A stretch of DNA of 10,500 bases from an uncultured Verrucomicrobium sp. (GTDB taxonomy: Bacteria; Verrucomicrobiota; Verrucomicrobiia; Methylacidiphilales; GAS474), in contig CAISZB010000061.1 of the NCBI GenBank assembly GCA_903889845.1, positions 1 to 10,500 on the forward strand. Reading direction: 5' to 3'. Below the pieces are notes generated by a model that searched no databases, was not told the origin of the DNA, and worked only from the letters and a program-made list of their open reading frames with translations. Each line of letters opens with the position of its first letter. Position 1 is the first letter of the stretch. The position numbers and the translations under genes were made by a program. Positions 7,325 to 10,500 of this stretch are shown here, in pieces.

Positions 7325-8314
7325 CTAGACCGAAGCAATACTTCTCGACCGCGCACGCAAGAAAAGAAGGCACGCCCCACCCGTGAGCATCAACGCCCAC
7401 GTCCCCGGCTCGGGCACTGCGGCCACCGTCAGCGTCCCGGCCCCGGTGAAGGCATTCGTGCCGTAGAGGGTGTCGAGCGCACTGGCCGTATAGGTGCCGT
7501 TGGCCAAATAGGTCGTCCCACCATCCAGGGAGAGTCCCGCAATCGTGTCGCTGCCGGTGAAATTCAGATTAACCGCATTCGTGACAAGCCCGGTCGAAAG
7601 GATGAGCTTCGCCGTATCCGCAATGTAATTATTTGTTGCTCCCAACTCGAAGGTGATCATCCCACTGGTCAACGTCACATTGCCCGTCCCCAAAGCCCCG
7701 TCCGCATCGACGTGCAAAGACCCGTTACTGATGATCTTCGTTCCCCCCGTGTAGCTATTGGCTGCCGTGAGGGAGACATAGCCGGTCGGGCTGGCCGTAT
7801 TGGCACTGTCCTGAATCGACAAAAGGCCGCTTCTCGTAATGGTGGAGTTAACCAAGATGGATCCCGCTGCCGCCCCCATGTCGAACGTCCCACCCCCACT
7901 CAGCAGGTTCACGTTGCCAGCCAACGTAAAAGAAGCCGCCCCGCCCGATCCATTGGAGACCAACCCCTTATTCAGACTCAGATTGGCAACTGTGATGGTA
8001 TTCCCGGATGCGGTGCCTTTATAAAGCAACGTGGCCCCCGTCGTTCCATTACCCAAAGTCAGCGAGTTTCCCGCAAAGGTATAATTGGCATTCGTAGTCG
8101 GCGTTCGCAGATTGTAATTCGAGCTGGCAGTGTAATCGTTTGCTGCCGACGGCGCATTTCCGTCCGACCAATTGCCCGAGCCATTAAAGCTCGATACGCC
8201 ACCCGCATCGCTCGCATTCAACGTGACTGCAGCGGCAATCGCCTTTCCTGGAAGCCCCAAGGAAAAAGTGGCACACACACACAAGACGAATCCTGAAACA
8301 CGGGAGATTTTCAT
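7325..8314 (-). CDS. PEP-CTERM-sorted secreted protein with autotransporter-associated beta-strand repeats
   Basis: A secreted, envelope-sorted protein of 329 residues from ATG 8314. It has an N-terminal signal peptide (MKISR, hydrophobic core, AIAAAV). The body is long and low-complexity, rich in Gly, Asn, Ser and Thr, beginning with a GNWSDGNAPSAANDY segment. It includes a unit starting SYTGGTKIISNGSLHVDADG, which matches the autotransporter-associated beta-strand repeat pattern. The end is a classic PEP-CTERM tripartite signal: VPEPG, a transmembrane stretch (WALMLTGGACLLFLRA) and a basic tail RARSRS. PEP-CTERM proteins are handled by exosortase and usually end up outside the cell, in matrix, S-layer-like or surface structures; that is family knowledge. 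An in-frame ATG at 8359 would add 15 residues, but would place the signal peptide inside the chain and put the operator in the coding region, so 8314 is preferred. It is the first gene of the minus-strand operon. Neither start has a clear Shine-Dalgarno sequence. The ligand or structural role is unknown. Confidence 0.92.
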   Translation of the reverse strand: MKISRVSGFVLCVCATFSLGLPGKAIAAAVTLNASDAGGVSSFNGSGNWSDGNAPSAANDYTASSNYNLRTPTTNANYTFAGNSLTLGNGTTGATLLYKGTASGNTITVANLSLNKGLVSNGSGGAASFTLAGNVNLLSGGGTFDMGAAAGSILVNSTITRSGLLSIQDSANTASPTGYVSLTAANSYTGGTKIISNGSLHVDADGALGTGNVTLTSGMITFELGATNNYIADTAKLILSTGLVTNAVNLNFTGSDTIAGLSLDGGTTYLANGTYTASALDTLYGTNAFTGAGTLTVAAVPEPGTWALMLTGGACLLFLRARSRSIASV

Positions 8315-8331
8315 ACGCACATGGGCTGTAT

Positions 8332-8345
8332 GTGCAACGTTGCAC
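8332..8345. promoter_or_regulatory. Candidate LacI-family operator, 14-bp perfect palindrome
   Basis: GTGCAACGTTGCAC is a perfect 14-bp inverted repeat with a central CG, the usual symmetry of LacI/GalR-family operators. It lies 17 bases before the preferred ATG of the PEP-CTERM gene, in the intergenic region of two divergent genes, and a LacI-family gene sits in the adjacent operon. It would fall between promoter and start codon or over the promoter itself, suited to repression. Binding by the local regulator is inferred. Confidence 0.62.
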
Positions 8346-8444
8346 CTTTTCCCTTTCATGTCAATTGCATCTTTGTTATTTTAGGTGGATCAGAGAAGAA
8401 ATCGCCCGTGAATCTCTTCATTTCAAACCTCCCCATCCATTCCC
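8346..8444. promoter_or_regulatory. Divergent promoter region between the PEP-CTERM operon and the Gfo/Idh gene
   Basis: This spacer must hold the promoters for both directions. For the minus strand there is a perfect TTGACA at 8364-8359. At 17 bases the -10 slot falls inside the palindrome (AACGTT, a poor match), so the repressor would occupy it. An alternative minus-strand -10, TAAAAT at 8383-8378, has five of six consensus bases but no good -35. For the plus strand no convincing pair was found. No Shine-Dalgarno sequence precedes the ATG at 8445 either. Confidence 0.35.
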
Positions 8445-9482
8445 ATGACTGCTCCCATTCCCATCGCCCTAATCGGCTGCCGCTTCGGCACCCATCTGGC
8501 CCGCGAGCTGCGGGCTACCGCCAGTTCGCTCTTCCGCATCCAAACCGTTTGCGACCTCGACGCCAACCTCGCCCAAACCCTCGCCGCAGAACTGGGTGTC
8601 GAAGCCACCACCGACTATCGACGGATCCTAGCCGATCCCGACATCCCCGCCGTCGCCCTCCTCACCCGCCCCGAAGGTCGCTCGAAACTCCTGCACGAGC
8701 TCATCGCCGCAGGTAAAGACGTCATGACCACCAAACCGTTCGAGATAGACGCGTCCTCCGCCCATGCGGTGCTACGCGAAGCCCGATCCATTGGTCGCGT
8801 CATCCACCTAAACTCTCCCTCGGCTGTGATTCCTGCCGATCTCTCGACAATCCTGGAGTGGGAAAAGAAATACAACCTGGGCCGCCCCGCCTATTTCTAC
8901 GGAAGCGTCCACGCCAACTACCGCGAAACCGCCGATGGAAGCTGGTATGACAATCCGGAAAAGTGCCCTGCCGCCCCCATCTTCCGACTCGGCATCTATC
9001 TCATCAACGACCTCCAGACACTGTGGGGGGCCACCCGTACCGTCCGCCTCCTCGAAACACGCCTCCGCACCGGTCGCCCCACCTCCGACAATGCCATCCT
9101 CTCTCTTGAAATGGAGAACCACGCCGTCGGAGCCATCGCGAGTTCCTTTTGCGTCGGTGACGGCGATGCCTACCGCAACTCCCTCCAGCTCAGTTACGAG
9201 AATGGAACGATCTACCGAAACTTCGGACCGCACCGAGCAACGGCACACTCCGAAAGCGAACTCCAGCTCATCCAAGGAACCGAAGGAGCCCGCAGCATCA
9301 CCGCTACCGTCCAAGTTCACAGCAACGCCCATTCCTATAACTGGGATGCGTTTGCCGATGCCATCCTGCGGAGAGATCCTCCCAGTCCTGCGTATATTGA
9401 TCGGATCATAAACGGCATCGAGACCCTCACCCGAATAGCTCAAGCTGGACCAGTTTTGGGGGGCACGTCATACTCAACCTAA
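8445..9482 (+). CDS. Gfo/Idh/MocA-family oxidoreductase with divergent active-site motifs
   Basis: A 345-residue cytoplasmic protein of the Gfo/Idh/MocA family, which usually oxidises or epimerises sugars or inositols with NAD(P). The N-terminal Rossmann region starts PIALIGCRFGTHLAREL, followed by CDLD (36-39) at the cofactor-selecting acidic position and AAELG. The family EKP motif appears as TTKP (95-98): the Lys is kept and the Glu is lost. The first glycine motif has Arg13 in place of the second Gly. In the C-terminal alpha/beta domain, where many members have D-x-G-x-H-x-x-D, the sequence is RLGIYLIN (181-188), so the usual Asp and His are replaced. The beta-sheet part is otherwise well kept (AILSLEMENHAVGAIASSF). 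It may therefore be an unusual subgroup or bind the cofactor differently. It is transcribed away from the PEP-CTERM operon and shares the palindrome-bearing intergenic region. A stable hairpin follows the stop codon. Confidence 0.9.
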   Translation: MTAPIPIALIGCRFGTHLARELRATASSLFRIQTVCDLDANLAQTLAAELGVEATTDYRRILADPDIPAVALLTRPEGRSKLLHELIAAGKDVMTTKPFEIDASSAHAVLREARSIGRVIHLNSPSAVIPADLSTILEWEKKYNLGRPAYFYGSVHANYRETADGSWYDNPEKCPAAPIFRLGIYLINDLQTLWGATRTVRLLETRLRTGRPTSDNAILSLEMENHAVGAIASSFCVGDGDAYRNSLQLSYENGTIYRNFGPHRATAHSESELQLIQGTEGARSITATVQVHSNAHSYNWDAFADAILRRDPPSPAYIDRIINGIETLTRIAQAGPVLGGTSYST

Positions 9483-9510
9483 CCTACCACTCCATGTGGT
9501 TTAGTTTAGG
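9478..9510 (+). terminator. Hairpin overlapping the stop of the Gfo/Idh gene, possible terminator
   Basis: The arms 9478-9490 and 9496-9510 pair around a five-base TCCAT loop. There are five pairs next to the loop (ACCAC/GTGGT), a two-base bulge, two pairs, one mismatch and five more pairs (CCTAA/TTAGG). It starts at the stop codon. There is no T-run after it, so it is either a weak or factor-assisted terminator, or only an RNA-stabilising structure. Confidence 0.35.
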
Positions 9511-9553
9511 GACCTCGATCAGGGCTTCTAAGCGAAGTCGCGAGAATGCATTT

Positions 9554-9742
9554 TGTGACATGAAGTGGCTTCTCGATCCCGCTCCTGTTCTTTATCTCAA
9601 CGACTACGCCAACTTCCTGGCCAACGGAGACGACACGGCCCATAAGCAAGACCGTGAAAAGAGGCTCAAGGAGCTCCTCGCCGCGCGGGTCCCGGTGCAG
9701 GGCATCGGCATGCAAAGCCACTTCGGTTCGCAACCAGTTTCA
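9554..9742 (+). pseudogene. Remnant of a GH10 endo-1,4-beta-xylanase (about 63 codons)
   Basis: One frame in this stretch encodes LLDPAPVLYLNDYANFL, then NGDDTAHKQ, then VPVQGIGMQSHFGSQP. This is the mid-to-late part of a GH10 catalytic barrel: the strand carrying L-Y-L-N-D-Y and the following strand G-I-G-M-Q-S-H-F, which in intact enzymes lie between the acid/base Glu and the nucleophile Glu. GH10 enzymes cleave xylan backbones. Both catalytic Glu residues are outside the fragment, and a GH10 domain needs over 300 residues, so this cannot be active. Homology to GH10 ends on the right at about 9742, where unrelated sequence begins, and is lost on the left before about 9554. A 127-codon frame spans it (9494-9877), but its ends look unrelated. 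It suggests that an intact GH10 gene once lay next to, or was transposed into, this cluster. Confidence 0.72.
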
Positions 9743-9844
9743 GAGAGACCCATCCTCCGACTTTGTAAAGCCAAGTGCCTTGAGATGGGCGCGGATTCGA
9801 CGTTTGAGATTGTCCTGTGTCTTGAAGGGGCGGACTATTTTCAC
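9740..9844 (-). pseudogene. Short fragment, possibly the N-terminus of a DUF4338/DruA-like protein
   Basis: From a GTG at 9844 the frame encodes a basic segment, NLKRRIRAHLKALGF, followed by TKSEDGSL, then stops at 9740-9742. That segment resembles the N-terminal helix of DUF4338 (DruA-like) proteins, which are abundant and mobile in several phyla and are linked in one case to Druantia phage defence. The match is short and from memory, so it is tentative. The frame breaks exactly where the GH10 remnant begins on the other strand, which marks a recombination junction at about 9740-9742. The frame stays open upstream to 10006, but that part shows nothing I recognise. Confidence 0.3.
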
Positions 9845-10104
9845 GGAAAAGCTTTCACGCAGACTAGGTTGCTGTGAACACGCCCAACTTTTGAACAGAC
9901 TGGACGTCATCTTGGGGAATTCGATGAAGAGGAAAGCCCCCAAAACGTGGCGGGATTCAAAAATGGGCTCGATCAAAGGAGCCATGCGAGAGATGGGGCG
10001 CACCAATGAGGATTACTATCACCAGTTGGCCACTCGTCCGAAGCTTTCACCATTCAGCTCTCTGACCGAACTCACCAAAGCGAACTTATACCAAACCCCT
10101 TTGA
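9845..10104. other. Unassigned remnant sequence between pseudogene fragments
   Basis: Both strands carry medium-length open frames (a minus frame to 10006 and a plus frame running to about 10127), but neither gives a domain I recognise, and neither has a ribosome binding site or a plausible full-length product. A plus-strand segment, SIKGAMREMGRTNEDYYHQL, looks protein-like and may be a further eroded fragment. With the flanking pseudogenes, the stretch 9511-10459 holds no intact gene that I can support. Confidence 0.4.
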
Positions 10105-10459
10105 TTAAGCCATATTTTCAGCATTAGCGATCCAGTGCCAGTTGGAGCGGGCCTTGACTTCGTCCGGGTGGTCGAAGAGGTAGCGACAACGCTCGGTGAA
10201 GTTTCTTCTTGAGAGCGGTGATGGTTTTGAAGAACCGGTTGTCCGGCCCCATCTGGTTGTACCGCTTGACGAGCCGACACGCCCAAGAGTAGTCGAGCCC
10301 ACTTTGCCTCGCCCCCTCGCGGACGCTCCGCGCCGTCCCTTCGCTCAACTGCATGATGAGCAACCAGTGGATCTTTTCGCCAGGACTCTCGCACCCTCGG
10401 TAGCGTCTTCGTATCTCTTCGCTCTCCAGATGCCCTACCAATTCCACTCTCTTTCCCAT
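10105..10459 (-). pseudogene. IS630-family transposase, internally deleted and frameshifted
   Basis: The first 73 codons (10459 to about 10241) encode the DNA-binding part of an IS630-type transposase: E-L-V-G-H-L-x-S-E-E-I, HWLLIMQLSEG, and the helix-turn-helix tail SWACRLVKRYNQMGPD. This is joined directly to NRFFKTITALKK. After a one-base shift in the A-rich run near 10205-10208, it continues in another frame as NFTERCRYLFDHPDEVKARSNWHWIANA and stops at 10105-10107. The latter part resembles the extreme C-terminus of IS630-family transposases. A full protein has about 350 residues, so roughly 240, including the whole DDE catalytic core, are missing between D73 and N74. The product is inactive. 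The start at 10459 lies only four bases from the IS21-like end, so the element's own left terminus was probably lost when that IS inserted. Confidence 0.72.
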
Positions 10460-10463
10460 CCCT

Positions 10464-10500
10464 TATAAAAGGCGGTCGAAAAATGAGACAGTGAGCGGGG
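10464..10500 (+). mobile_element. Right IS21-like insertion sequence end (partial, runs off right edge)
   Basis: These 37 bases are the exact reverse complement of 81-117, including the outer 20-bp subrepeat (10471-10490). The element therefore starts at about 10464 and runs out of the window to the right, in the opposite orientation to the left copy. It abuts the start of the IS630 remnant. Identity over all 37 bases implies two copies of one recently active element; transposase coding sequence is not yet reached inside the window. Confidence 0.65.

Noticed and set aside
6725..8296. A 523-codon plus-strand open frame antisense to lacI and the PEP-CTERM gene
   Set aside because: It is Arg- and Pro-rich with no domain, and runs opposite two well-recognised genes whose codon structure explains it as a GC-rich shadow frame.
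8315..8359. An upstream in-frame ATG for the PEP-CTERM protein
   Set aside because: It would bury the signal peptide behind 15 polar residues and place the perfect palindrome inside the coding sequence.
9494..9877. A 127-codon plus-strand frame as an intact small gene
   Set aside because: Only its middle is GH10-like; the ends are unrelated, the catalytic residues are missing and no ribosome binding site is visible.
1..10500. CRISPR arrays, tRNA or rRNA genes
   Set aside because: No regularly spaced repeats, cloverleaf-like segments or rRNA-like stretches were seen; the only clear repeats are the IS ends.

Overview
The window is moderately GC-rich and looks like a chromosomal accessory region of a Verrucomicrobiota-type bacterium, possibly Opitutales-like. 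The pointers are a secreted beta-strand-repeat protein with a C-terminal PEP-CTERM sorting signal, a very large GH2-type glycosidase with a TTG start and a C-terminal end typical of this phylum (as I recall it), weak or absent Shine-Dalgarno sequences, and a neighbourhood of LacI, Gfo/Idh and GH10 genes. The phylum is inference; nothing here is a taxonomic marker.

Layout. Positions 1-117 are the end of an IS21-family-like element: the first codons of istA pointing off the left edge, plus two 20-bp terminal subrepeats. The element cuts a gene for a secreted protein or lipoprotein after about 21 codons (to 182). A minus-strand cluster follows, listed in its direction of transcription: PEP-CTERM protein (8314-7325), LacI-type regulator (7303-6221), 1399-residue GH2-like enzyme (6170-1971), a 608-residue protein of unknown family (2005-179) and the truncated secreted-protein gene (182 leftwards). 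Gaps are 21 and 50 bases, followed by overlaps of 35 and 4 bases, so an operon is likely. A Gfo/Idh/MocA-type oxidoreductase (8445-9482) is read divergently. The shared intergenic region holds a 14-bp perfect palindrome with a central CG (8332-8345), a good candidate operator for the local LacI protein.

From 9483 to the right edge lies a gene graveyard: a hairpin after the oxidoreductase, an approximately 63-codon remnant of a GH10 xylanase, a short minus-strand fragment possibly from a DUF4338/DruA-like protein, unassigned sequence, and an internally deleted, frameshifted IS630-family transposase. It ends abruptly at a second copy of the IS21-like terminus (10464-10500). That copy is an exact 37-base inverted match to 81-117, so the whole region is bracketed by two outward-running IS ends.

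Working model (inference): this is a glycan-use module in which a LacI-type regulator controls its own operon and perhaps the divergent oxidoreductase. The GH2-like enzyme is exported and the PEP-CTERM protein is sorted to the envelope or outside, while the 608-residue protein and the oxidoreductase act in the cytoplasm. The GH2-like enzyme lacks the usual acid/base Glu and the oxidoreductase lacks several consensus catalytic residues, so both may do unusual chemistry. The substrate cannot be read from the sequence; the GH10 remnant makes plant-type xylan a weak suggestion only.
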